In this document: positions 52,041 to 59,434 of the stretch, piece by piece
Layout of the letters: each line of letters begins with the position of its first letter
How positions within the stretch are numbered: position 1 is the stretch's first letter
Assembly (NCBI GenBank): GCA_965660355.1
Contig: CBFHZN010000005.1
Location: forward strand, 40,202 to 104,201
DNA from: CAJXVY01 sp965660355
GTDB lineage: Bacteria > Actinomycetota > Actinomycetes > Actinomycetales > Microbacteriaceae
DNA: 64,000 nucleotides
Direction: 5' to 3'
Program-made: the position numbers and the translations under genes
The notes under the pieces: generated by a model
Database searches by the model: none
Told to the model about the DNA's origin: nothing
The model's input: the letters and a program-made list of their open reading frames with translations, nothing else

Positions 52041-53336
52041 TTATTTGACCGCCTCAAAAGCTGACTGCAGATCGGCAATGATGTCCTCAACTGTTTCCAG
52101 TCCAACTGACAATCTAACCAGTCCTGGGCTCACCTGGGCCTCCAATTGCTGCTGCTCGGTGAGCTGGCTGTGAGTAGTTGAGGCAGGGTGCACAACCAGT
52201 GAGCGAACATCACCGAAGTTGGCGACGTGTTTGAAAAGACTCAACGCCTCAACAAATTTCTCTCCCGCATCGCGTCCACCTTTGAGTTCGAAGCTCAGGA
52301 TTCCACCAACACCCTTTGGAGCGTATTTATCCGCTTGAGCCTTGAATTCACTGGAATCCAAGCTCGCGTAATTTACCTTTTCAACCTGATCGTGATTCTC
52401 TAGCCACTTGGCTACATCGGTGGCGTTTTGAATATGACGCTCAACCCGAATCGAGAGAGTGTCGATGCCCTGCAGAATCTGGTAGGCGTTTTGAGGCGCA
52501 ACCGCTGGACCCAAATCACGCAAAAGTTGCACCCTGGCTTTGATGATGTAAGCGATGGAATCTCCCAGAGCTTCACTGTAATTCACACCGTGATAAGACT
52601 CATCTGGGGTTGTAAGTCCTGGAAACTTATCTGATTTAGACCACTCAAATTTTCCACCATCAACAATTGCTCCAGCCAATGCCTGACCGTGGCCACCGAG
52701 ATATTTGGTCGCTGAGTGAATCACGATGTCCGCACCGTGTTTGATTGGGTTAATCAAATAGGGGGTAGCTATGGTGTTATCCACCAGCAGTGGAACACCG
52801 TTTTTGTGAGCTACACCGCTAACAGCTTCAATATCCAAAATGTTGGTTTTTGGGTTTCCAATGGTTTCAGCAAAGAACAACTTGGTGTTGTCTCTGACCG
52901 CTGCGTTCCATTCATCCAAGTTGTCTTGGTCTTTCACGAAGGTGACCTCGATGCCCATCTTTGGGAAAGTGTGCTTGAACAAGTTGTAGGTTCCACCATA
53001 AAGAACACTTGATGTGACGATGTGATCACCAGCTTCTGCGATGTTGAGAATGGCAAGTGTTTCGGCAGCCTGCCCACTTGAGACCAAAAGTGCTGCCGCT
53101 CCGCCCTCTAGGGCAGCAATTCGCTGTTCAACAACATCCTGAGTCGGGTTCATGATGCGGGTGTAGATATTTCCAAACTCACCCAGGGCAAACAAGTTTC
53201 TGGCGTGCTCGGCTGAGTCGAAGGTAAAAGCGGTTGATGTGTAGATGGGTGGGGTGGCGCTTTTGGTTGTTGGATCTTCAGTCCACCCAGCATGAATCTG
53301 CTTGGTTTCAAAGCCCCAATTCGATGAATCTGACAT
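52041..53336 (-). CDS. metY: O-acetylhomoserine sulfhydrylase
   Basis: A PLP Cys/Met-metabolism enzyme joining O-acetylhomoserine and sulfide to homocysteine. PLP lysine in HSATKYLGGHG (about Lys208), YTRIMNPTQDV and DNTIATPYLINPI are seen; 431 aa matches MetY rather than the shorter MetB/MetC. ATG 53336 follows AGGAAAGAG; a reading 55 codons longer has no ribosome site and enters the divergent ung promoter. It heads metY-metX. Confidence 0.94.
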   Translation of the reverse strand: MSDSSNWGFETKQIHAGWTEDPTTKSATPPIYTSTAFTFDSAEHARNLFALGEFGNIYTRIMNPTQDVVEQRIAALEGGAAALLVSSGQAAETLAILNIAEAGDHIVTSSVLYGGTYNLFKHTFPKMGIEVTFVKDQDNLDEWNAAVRDNTKLFFAETIGNPKTNILDIEAVSGVAHKNGVPLLVDNTIATPYLINPIKHGADIVIHSATKYLGGHGQALAGAIVDGGKFEWSKSDKFPGLTTPDESYHGVNYSEALGDSIAYIIKARVQLLRDLGPAVAPQNAYQILQGIDTLSIRVERHIQNATDVAKWLENHDQVEKVNYASLDSSEFKAQADKYAPKGVGGILSFELKGGRDAGEKFVEALSLFKHVANFGDVRSLVVHPASTTHSQLTEQQQLEAQVSPGLVRLSVGLETVEDIIADLQSAFEAVK

Positions 53337-53428
53337 TGTGTTTTCTCTTTCCTGTTGAAATCTTTGCTCTAAAGCTAGGCACTGACTGCCACCCCTTGCA
53401 AACCTCAAGGATATATTTCGTAACAGTA
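53337..53428 (-). promoter_or_regulatory. metY leader with three small hairpins and promoter
   Basis: On the minus strand a -10 box TACTGT (53423-53428) is followed by a leader of about 80 bases holding CCTTG-AGGTTTG-CAAGG (53410-53394), GGCA-GTCAG-TGCC (53390-53378) and CTTT/AAAG arms. This could be a regulatory leader for methionine genes. It does not match a SAM riboswitch that I recognise. Confidence 0.35.
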
Positions 53429-53432
53429 GATT
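53427..53432 (+). promoter_or_regulatory. -10 box (TAGATT) for ung, overlapping the metY -10 box
   Basis: TAGATT shares two bases with the minus-strand TACTGT, so the two divergent promoters probably compete. The ung mRNA would keep a short leader with GGAG. Confidence 0.35.
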
Positions 53433-53450
53433 TGTATTCATTGGAGAAGA

Positions 53451-54092
53451 TTGTTGTTTTTTGATCAGATGCACCCCACCTGGCAGCACAAACTTGCCCA
53501 TTGGCGTGATGAATTAGAAAAAATCAGTGAACGGCTAGCGGGTGAGGAGATAGTGCCTGCGCATTCAAAGGTAATGCGAGTTTTTGACAGACCAATAGAT
53601 CACCACAGAGTTTTGATTGTTGGACAGGATCCCTATCCAAACTCAGAGCATGCTTGCGGCTTGGCTTTTGCTGTTGAAGGCGAGGTCTCACCACCAGCGA
53701 GTCTTCGAAATATTTTGACTGAGCTGAGATCGGATATAGGAAGACCCGCTGTTAGAAAAGGCGACATCACCGCTTGGCAAGATCAGGGGGTGATGCTTTT
53801 GAATCGCTCACTTTCAACACTTAGCGGTGAGAGCAATCAGCATGCGGAGATCTGGGATGGCTTCACCCGGGATGTGGTGAGGGTGCTGGCGGATTCAGGT
53901 CCCTTAGTTGCGGTTTTGTGGGGAAGGCAAGCTCAACAATTGGCCCCTCTGTTGGCGGATGCAACCGTTATAAGCTCAGCCCATCCCTCTCCATTGAGTA
54001 GCTACAGAGGGTTTTTTGATTCCAAGCCGTTTAGCAAGGTCAATCAAGCATTGATTAGGCTTGGACAACCACCCATTGATTGGACCTGTTGA
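53451..54092 (+). CDS. ung: uracil-DNA glycosylase
   Basis: Removes uracil from DNA. Family 1 motifs: water-activating GQDPYPN (Asp60) and the DNA-intercalating HPSPLSSYRGFF (about 178), with SLSTLSGESNQH between. 213 aa, slightly short at the N-terminus. TTG start at 53451 or 53454 behind GGAG. The stop overlaps the GNAT start as TGATG. Confidence 0.95.
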   Translation: MLFFDQMHPTWQHKLAHWRDELEKISERLAGEEIVPAHSKVMRVFDRPIDHHRVLIVGQDPYPNSEHACGLAFAVEGEVSPPASLRNILTELRSDIGRPAVRKGDITAWQDQGVMLLNRSLSTLSGESNQHAEIWDGFTRDVVRVLADSGPLVAVLWGRQAQQLAPLLADATVISSAHPSPLSSYRGFFDSKPFSKVNQALIRLGQPPIDWTC

Positions 54093-54661
54093 TGATTGAT
54101 AGCGCATCCCGCTGGAGGATGGTTAGAAAACTACGCAGGAATCCAAAACCAGAGCCGGGCCCAGCAGTTATTCGACGAGCAAAAGTCGAAGACATGGGTT
54201 TGGTTGCTGATATTTATAACTTCTATGTCAGAAACACAGTCATCACATTTGATGAGAAGCCCTGGGATGTTCCTAAATGGATATCCAAATTTGAACACCT
54301 TGAAAAACTTGAAATGCCGTTTTTGGTGTTGGTGACATCTTCTGGGGAAGTGATTGGTTTTGCCTACGTTGCTCCCTGGCGAGAGAAAGCAGCTTTTAGA
54401 AAAACAGTGGAGAACAGTGTTTATTTGAGACCCGGAGCAATTGGTAGGGGATATGGCAAGGCTCTGTTGACAGAGTTGATTAGGCTTTCTAAAGACGCTG
54501 GAATCAAAGAAATAATTGCGGTCATCAGTGATTCGGGTGCGGAGGCATCAATTGCGCTGCATCAAAAAATGGGCTTTGAGCAACAGGGCCACCTGGGCAA
54601 AGTCGGATTCAAATTTGGAAGATGGCTGGGCACGGTTTTGTTGCAGAAATCCTTGAAATAG
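54092..54661 (+). CDS. GNAT family N-acetyltransferase (Pat-like)
   Basis: 189 aa. GNAT fold with acetyl-CoA loop RPGAIGRGYGKALLTELI (about 115-132) and the opening VIRRAKVEDMGLVADIYNFYV typical of phosphinothricin-acetyltransferase-like proteins. Many Pat-like enzymes act on amino acids such as methionine sulfoximine or sulfone. ATG 54092 is chosen because it overlaps the ung stop; a TTG at 54080 and an ATG at 54119 are alternatives. Confidence 0.82.
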   Translation: MIDSASRWRMVRKLRRNPKPEPGPAVIRRAKVEDMGLVADIYNFYVRNTVITFDEKPWDVPKWISKFEHLEKLEMPFLVLVTSSGEVIGFAYVAPWREKAAFRKTVENSVYLRPGAIGRGYGKALLTELIRLSKDAGIKEIIAVISDSGAEASIALHQKMGFEQQGHLGKVGFKFGRWLGTVLLQKSLK

Positions 54662-54673
54662 TTGGGAGACTAA

Positions 54674-55699
54674 ATGGAATTAGGTGTCTACACCTTTGGA
54701 GATAACAGCGTCAACCCCGAAACCGGCAAGATGTATCCATCGGAAAGAAGCGTTCAAAACCTTTTAGAACGCGTCAAGCTTGCCGATGAGGTTGGCTTAG
54801 GCTTTTTTGGTGTTGGTGAGCATCACCGACCTGATTTTCCGATCAGTTCACCTTCAGTAATACTGGGCGCTGCGGCGGCCATCACCAAAAACATTCGGAT
54901 TGGTTCATCGGTGACAGTGCTAAGCACCGAGGATCCGGTGAGGGTGTTTCAGCAGTTTGCTGAGCTGAGTTTGATATCTCTGGGAAGAGCCGACATCACC
55001 GTTGGGCGCGGAAGTTTCATCGAGTCTTACCCGCTTTTTGGAGACAGCATCGGGGAATACGAAGAGTTATTTGAGGAAAAACTAGAACTATTACTAAAAC
55101 TAAACCGCGAAAACCCAATCACTTGGAGCGGTAAGTTTAGAAACTCCCTGGATAATGCAGGGGTTTATCCGAGGCCCTTTGAGGACAGAGAGATTCCCAT
55201 CTGGGTTGGCACCGGTGGAACCCCTGCCTCATCGGCTCGTGCCGGAAGATTGGGACAACACGCGATTTATGCCATCATCGGTGGCTTTCCAATGCAATTC
55301 AAACCGCTGGTAGATCTCTATCGAGAAACTGCGGCCAATTCAGGTCATGATGTTGAAAAACTGAAGGTTGGAATAGCTGGCTTTGGCCTAGTTGGTGAAG
55401 ATGCCAAGAAAACCAAGGAACTTTTTTACCCTTACTGGCATCAAACAATGAGCCAGATTGCTGCCGAGCGCGGGTTTGCTCCACCAAACCCCAGTAGCTA
55501 TCAGATGCAGGTTAATCACCCGGGAGCGTTTTTGGTGGGTTCTGTTTCAGAAGTCAAAGACAGACTGCATGAACTCAAAGAAGGACTGGGGTTATCGAGG
55601 TATATCTTGCAGATGGATCTAGGAAACCTGGATCACATGGCAGTTATGAAATCAATCGAATTATTGGGAACAGAAATAGCTCCAGAGCTAACTGACTAG
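54674..55699 (+). CDS. LLM-class (luciferase-like) flavin-dependent oxidoreductase
   Basis: 341 aa, TIM-barrel monooxygenase family: LADEVGLGFFGVGEHHRPDF, SVTVLSTEDPVRVFQQFAEL, GRADITVGRGSF, IPIWVGTGGTPASSARAG. The substrate is unknown; related proteins use FMN or F420. It ends just before a tRNA gene on the opposite strand. It probably belongs to the ung-GNAT-LLM unit (12 bases between genes). Confidence 0.87.
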   Translation: MELGVYTFGDNSVNPETGKMYPSERSVQNLLERVKLADEVGLGFFGVGEHHRPDFPISSPSVILGAAAAITKNIRIGSSVTVLSTEDPVRVFQQFAELSLISLGRADITVGRGSFIESYPLFGDSIGEYEELFEEKLELLLKLNRENPITWSGKFRNSLDNAGVYPRPFEDREIPIWVGTGGTPASSARAGRLGQHAIYAIIGGFPMQFKPLVDLYRETAANSGHDVEKLKVGIAGFGLVGEDAKKTKELFYPYWHQTMSQIAAERGFAPPNPSSYQMQVNHPGAFLVGSVSEVKDRLHELKEGLGLSRYILQMDLGNLDHMAVMKSIELLGTEIAPELTD

Positions 55700-55701
55700 A
55701 G

Positions 55702-55783
55702 TGCGGAAGGAGGGACTTGAACCCTCACGCCTCTCGGCACTAGAACCTAAATCTAGCGTGTATACCAATTTCACCACTTCCGC
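55702..55783 (-). tRNA. tRNA-Leu (anticodon TAG)
   Basis: Acceptor GCGGAAG/CTTCCGC, anticodon stem CTAGA/TCTAG around loop TTTAGGT (anticodon TAG), a long variable arm with GCCGAGAGGC, T-arm GAGGG-TTCAAGT-CCCTC, discriminator A. 82 bases, a normal class II leucine tRNA. CCA is not encoded. Confidence 0.96.
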
Positions 55784-55862
55784 GCAGTGACTAAGTCTAG
55801 TGGGATTTTGTGGTTGTGGATAACCCAGAACGTCTATCTTTTTTGTTTGCTTTTATTCACCC

Positions 55863-56906
55863 ATGGAAGATGCAGAGGTTTTAGAGCTATCTAAAAGAGC
55901 TCGCTCAATTGCAATGAGCGCTCACCCCGCAAGCGCGACTGATCAAGCGGTGGATGAATTGGTGTTGGCTGGTGGCCACTTGCCCAATGAAGACCAGGCC
56001 AAAACCTCAGTCATGAACGAACTGACAGGGTTTGGGCCACTGCAGGAGTTTTTCGCAGATGCGGAAATAGAAGAAGTTTGGATCAACAAGCCCAATGAGG
56101 TTCGTTTTCACAAAAAAGGCCAGAACTTTGTGAGGTCTCTGGATTTAGATACTGAAGAATTACGACGCATTATTCAAAAGCTACTGCGCCACAGTGGAAG
56201 ACGTTTGGATAGATCAAACCCTTCTGTGGATGCAGCTCTTGCCGATGGCTCCAGACTGCACGTTGTTATTCCAGAGGTAACGCAAAATCACTGGGCTGTG
56301 AACATTAGAAAATTTTCTAAATCTTTGAAATCCCTTAATCACCTAATGGGTCAGGGAGTTTTGAGCCAGCAACAGATGACTCAGATTCAAACCGCTGTCG
56401 CTAACGGAAAAAACATTCTGGTTAGTGGTGCCACTCAAGCGGGGAAAACCACCATGATGTGTGCCATTTTGGCTGGGCTAGATGGTCAACGTTTGGTGAG
56501 CTGTGAGGACACCTTCGAAATTTTTGCTCCACTAGAGGACTGGGTGGCGATGCAGACAAGACCTGGTTCGCCGGAGGGTGCTAGTGAAGTCCCTCTGCGG
56601 CAACTGGTCCGAGAGGCATTACGAATGCGACCTGATCGAATTGCAGTTGGAGAGGTCAGGGGAGCCGAGGCGCTAGATCTGTTAATTGCTTTGAATTCTG
56701 GCATTCCGGGAATCTGCACCATCCACGCCAATAGTGCGGCTGAGGCATTGCGAAAGATGCGAACGCTTCCTTTATTGGCAGGTGGAAACATAAGTGAGGG
56801 GTTTCTCAATCCCACTGTGGATTCAGTAATCGACATGGTCATTCACTGCGAGAGGTCCACCAGTGGGAAGAGATTCGTTAGGGAGGTTTGGGAGCGTGAT
56901 TTCTAA
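55863..56906 (+). CDS. tadA: Tad pilus/secretion ATPase TadA (CpaF family)
   Basis: A type II/IV secretion ATPase that powers Flp/Tad pilus assembly. 347 aa: N-terminal CpaF domain (NELTGFGPLQEFFADAEIEEVWIN), ADGSRLHVVIP, Walker A GATQAGKTT (189-197), EDTFEI Asp box, Walker B region MRPDRIAVGEVRG and the His box CTIHANSA. The third Walker A glycine position carries Gln-Ala, slightly unusual. First gene of the Tad operon; no ribosome site is clear. Confidence 0.93.
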   Translation: MEDAEVLELSKRARSIAMSAHPASATDQAVDELVLAGGHLPNEDQAKTSVMNELTGFGPLQEFFADAEIEEVWINKPNEVRFHKKGQNFVRSLDLDTEELRRIIQKLLRHSGRRLDRSNPSVDAALADGSRLHVVIPEVTQNHWAVNIRKFSKSLKSLNHLMGQGVLSQQQMTQIQTAVANGKNILVSGATQAGKTTMMCAILAGLDGQRLVSCEDTFEIFAPLEDWVAMQTRPGSPEGASEVPLRQLVREALRMRPDRIAVGEVRGAEALDLLIALNSGIPGICTIHANSAAEALRKMRTLPLLAGGNISEGFLNPTVDSVIDMVIHCERSTSGKRFVREVWERDF

Positions 56907-57660
56907 ACTCAGAGCATTAGTAATCGAAGCTGGTTTTTACCGCTTTGGAGCAGATCGAGTTCTGCTGCTATGTCTTTTGGCTTCAGTGGTTATTGGTCTA
57001 ATTGTCTATTTACTATTTGGAATATATGCCTTTGGCATTTCAATGGCAGTGCTTTCAATTATGGGCGCTATTGAGTTTCTAAGAATCAGCGGAAGCGTAA
57101 GAAAAAGAAGGATGCTGGATGCTTGGCCAGCAGTATTTGAACTTACCCAGTCTGGCTATCAGGCATCAATTCCACTGATGGAGCAAATCGATGAAATTCA
57201 TAAATCTGGTCCGGTTCAACTGCGCGAAAGCTTTGCGGGGCTTGTTTCCAGAATTGATATTGAGGACGAGGAAAAAGCACTTGACTGGTTCAGGTTATCC
57301 GTTGCCAATCGCTACGCGGATTTTTATTCACTGTTGAACCTTCTAAGCCTGCGTTTTGGTTTGAGTGGTCAAGTTGGCTCCTGGTCAGATCTGGCAAATC
57401 AGTCACGAATCGCCCTGCAGCGAGAGAGTGAGATTTCCTCCAAACACAACTGGTCGATGGCGATTGCCAAATTTGGCTTATTGGCGCCCTGGGTGATTGT
57501 GATTTTATTGATCCAAAGACCTGAGGGTCTATCCAGTTATCAATCAACAGAAGGCAATCAGGTAATGCTGATTGCCTTGCTAGTCAGTGTTATCGCTTAT
57601 TGGATGACCGACCGAATAGGGCGCGTCCCGGGACGGTCAAGGGTATTCAATGCAGATTAA
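56896..57660 (+). CDS. tadB: Tad platform protein TadB (type II secretion F domain)
   Basis: 254 aa: two N-terminal membrane helices, a T2SSF cytosolic domain (ELTQSGYQASIPLMEQIDEIHKSG onward) and two C-terminal helices. TadB and TadC form the inner-membrane platform under TadA. GTG 56896 is chosen, with GGGAGG about 10 bases upstream and an 11-base overlap with tadA; a longer GTG reading from 56863 is possible. Confidence 0.87.
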   Translation: MISKLRALVIEAGFYRFGADRVLLLCLLASVVIGLIVYLLFGIYAFGISMAVLSIMGAIEFLRISGSVRKRRMLDAWPAVFELTQSGYQASIPLMEQIDEIHKSGPVQLRESFAGLVSRIDIEDEEKALDWFRLSVANRYADFYSLLNLLSLRFGLSGQVGSWSDLANQSRIALQRESEISSKHNWSMAIAKFGLLAPWVIVILLIQRPEGLSSYQSTEGNQVMLIALLVSVIAYWMTDRIGRVPGRSRVFNAD

Positions 57661-58177
57661 TAAGCGGGTTCGGGTTGCACCCAAGTTTGAAAACGCTCCC
57701 GTTTCAAAAATAAAAAAGCCTAAGCGGTCAAAGATATCAATTGACAGCGAACTGGCTGATTTCTCAATGCTTTTGTCTCTCTGTGTGAAAAATGGATTGG
57801 GTGTTGAACAGAGTTTTTCTTGGCTTAGTCAAAGAATGACTGGGAATCTGGCAATAAAGCTTCGGGAAATAGTTCGCAGGGTTGAGTTGGGAGAGTCATT
57901 TATTGATGCTCTCTCTGAAACAGCCGAGCAAAGCGAGAATCCATCGCTTAGTGAATTTAGTTCCAAATTGTCACTTTCAATAACTCGCGGAACCCCCATC
58001 AGCGAAGCGTTGATTTCGCAAGCCGGCACCATCAATCACCAGCTTGCTCAAAAAGAACTGCAAAAGGCCAACAGCAATGAAACAAAGATGTTGTTGCCGA
58101 TGGTGTTTCTGATTCTGCCTATGAGTGTGTTGATGGCCAGTTTTCCAAGTCTTTCCAACCTTGGACTTGGAATTTAG
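57650..58177 (+). CDS. tadC: Tad platform protein TadC (type II secretion F domain)
   Basis: 175 aa: basic N-terminus, one T2SSF domain (ADFSMLLSLCVKNGLGVEQSFSWL) and a C-terminal membrane helix pair (MLLPMVFLILPMSVLMA). It is shorter than proteobacterial TadC, as usual in Actinobacteria. Overlaps tadB by 11 bases. Confidence 0.85.
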   Translation: MQINKRVRVAPKFENAPVSKIKKPKRSKISIDSELADFSMLLSLCVKNGLGVEQSFSWLSQRMTGNLAIKLREIVRRVELGESFIDALSETAEQSENPSLSEFSSKLSLSITRGTPISEALISQAGTINHQLAQKELQKANSNETKMLLPMVFLILPMSVLMASFPSLSNLGLGI

Positions 58178-58188
58178 AAAGGAGAGAA

Positions 58189-58341
58189 ATGAAAACAATG
58201 AATTCCGATCGCGGGGACGTCCCGGGCTGGGTTTTGATAACACTAATGACCGCAGGCCTTGTGATTCTTATTTGGGGAATAGCGGGGCCAGCCCTGCAGG
58301 GAGTATTCGACCAAGCTATCTCCAGAGTGGTTTCATTTTGA
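58189..58341 (+). CDS. 50-aa membrane peptide, candidate small pilin of the Tad locus
   Basis: A short gene between tadC and the TadE-like gene. ATG 58189 has the strong ribosome site AAAGGAGAG 3 bases upstream. The product has a short charged leader ending DRG, then one hydrophobic helix (about residues 13-33) and a helical tail. It lies where the Flp-type pilin or an Flp-like peptide is found in actinobacterial Tad loci. It lacks the Glu+5 of classical Flp, so peptidase cutting at Gly9 is only a guess. Its stop overlaps the next start as TTGA. Confidence 0.8.
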   Translation: MKTMNSDRGDVPGWVLITLMTAGLVILIWGIAGPALQGVFDQAISRVVSF

Positions 58342-58706
58342 TCTCCAGCGAAAAGGGCTCGGCCGTTGTAGGTGCAGTCATTGGGTTGAGCGCCATCACG
58401 TTGGTTTCGCTCTCGGTAATTACTGCCATGATCGCTGGTTGGAATGTGATGTTGATTCGAGATGCCGCAGTTAGCGGGGCTAGGGAGGGAGCACTCGCCG
58501 ATAAAACACCAGCGGATGGAGAGCGATACACGCTCAAACTTTTGGATGAGAGGGTACCCTCCTTGGCCAATTTTTCAACCGATTCGGATTTGCAAGGAGA
58601 GGTTTTATCGATTGCTGTGAGTGCCGAGCTTCCACAGGTCGGTTTCATTGAGTCGGTGAGAGTTCCTTTGGTGGTTGGCAGTGCTGAACTTGAGAGACAG
58701 TTCTAG
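58338..58706 (+). CDS. TadE-like pseudopilin
   Basis: 122 aa from TTG 58338, which overlaps the preceding stop. Leader with EKG just before a long hydrophobic segment (about residues 8-35), then a small extracytoplasmic domain with VLIRDAAVSGAREGALA. Position and topology fit TadE-like minor pilins. Residue +5 after the glycine is Gly, not Glu. Frames starting upstream would run through the 50-aa gene and are rejected. Confidence 0.75.
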   Translation: MISSEKGSAVVGAVIGLSAITLVSLSVITAMIAGWNVMLIRDAAVSGAREGALADKTPADGERYTLKLLDERVPSLANFSTDSDLQGEVLSIAVSAELPQVGFIESVRVPLVVGSAELERQF

Positions 58707-59034
58707 GGGCTATGCAGCAATCGAGATAATCATTTTCTCGGTGCTGCCAATCCTTGTGTTTTCGTTGGTACCGGTTGGTTTTCAAGCAATTCAGAAACAA
58801 CTTGCAGCGGAGAGTGTGGTGAGGATGGTGGCCAGAGAACTGATGATTGCAAAGCCAGAGAGCCCAGAGACAGAAGCGAGTCGACTAGCCACCGAAATAG
58901 CTCGGGAGTTTGATTATCCCGCCAGTTTGGCTGTGGAGTGCATTCGCGGATGCGATGAAGGTGGTGGGTGGTATCGACTTAAGCTGCAGATTGACTCTGC
59001 CACCGCAACCAAGATTGCCGTCATTGAAAAGTGA
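58675..59034 (+). CDS. TadE/TadF-like pseudopilin with canonical prepilin site
   Basis: About 119 aa. The N-terminus has SSRG followed by YAAIEIIIFSVLPILVF: a glycine cleavage site, Glu at +5 and a hydrophobic helix, as in class III prepilins and TadE proteins. The mature domain carries two close cysteines (CIRGCDEGG). The start is uncertain: TTG 58675, GTG 58681 or TTG 58690; all overlap the preceding gene. Confidence 0.78.
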   Translation: MAVLNLRDSSRGYAAIEIIIFSVLPILVFSLVPVGFQAIQKQLAAESVVRMVARELMIAKPESPETEASRLATEIAREFDYPASLAVECIRGCDEGGGWYRLKLQIDSATATKIAVIEK

Positions 59035-59434
59035 CAGCGGATCGATTTCCCCATTTGGGATAGGCATCACGGCGATTGCTGTGGCGACTGGTTTGGTTGT
59101 TTACCTAAGTGGAATCATGCTCATCGCACAGCACAGATTGCAGGCCGATTTAGACCTCGCACTTCTGCAGGCCCATCAGCATTCAGTAACTGAGATTGAA
59201 TATGCAGAATATTCAATCGTCAGGCAAAGACTGGGTGAGTATTTCCGTGCAAACCAATCGGCGGGGCTTAGTTTTATTGATCTAAAGGTTTGGAAGTTCG
59301 AATCAAGAGTTCGCGCTTGTTCGAATTTAGAACTTCCTTTTTCGGCCATGAATTTTTCAACCAATGTTGCGATTTGCGCCGAATCGGCAGTTGCTAGTTT
59401 TGACCCCAGAAACGGAGGCCGGGTTCAGTCTTGA
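59024..59434 (+). CDS. TadG-like/Rv3654c-type Tad-locus protein
   Basis: About 136 aa. DSGSISPFGIGITAIAVATG then a long hydrophobic helix and HRLQADLDLALLQAHQ resemble the TadE/G-like proteins at the end of actinobacterial Tad loci, in which the helix is followed by an alpha-helical stretch. Two cysteines (RACSNLE, AICAESA) may pair outside the cell. Likely start is TTG 59024 (or 59015), overlapping the previous gene. The end overlaps a convergent MFS gene by 10 bases. Confidence 0.7.
   Translation: MKSDSGSISPFGIGITAIAVATGLVVYLSGIMLIAQHRLQADLDLALLQAHQHSVTEIEYAEYSIVRQRLGEYFRANQSAGLSFIDLKVWKFESRVRACSNLELPFSAMNFSTNVAICAESAVASFDPRNGGRVQS

Noticed and set aside
53337..53416. SAM riboswitch upstream of metY
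   Set aside because: The leader is only about 80 bases, has short independent hairpins and lacks the four-way-junction or pseudoknot cores of the SAM classes I know. Kept only as an unclassified leader.
53283..53501. 55-codon N-terminal extension of metY
   Set aside because: It has no ribosome site, is absent from the family and would overlap the divergent ung gene and its promoter.
58161..58337. N-terminal extension of the TadE-like gene
   Set aside because: It would run out of frame through the 50-aa gene that has its own strong ribosome site, and the residues are low-complexity and polar without family support.
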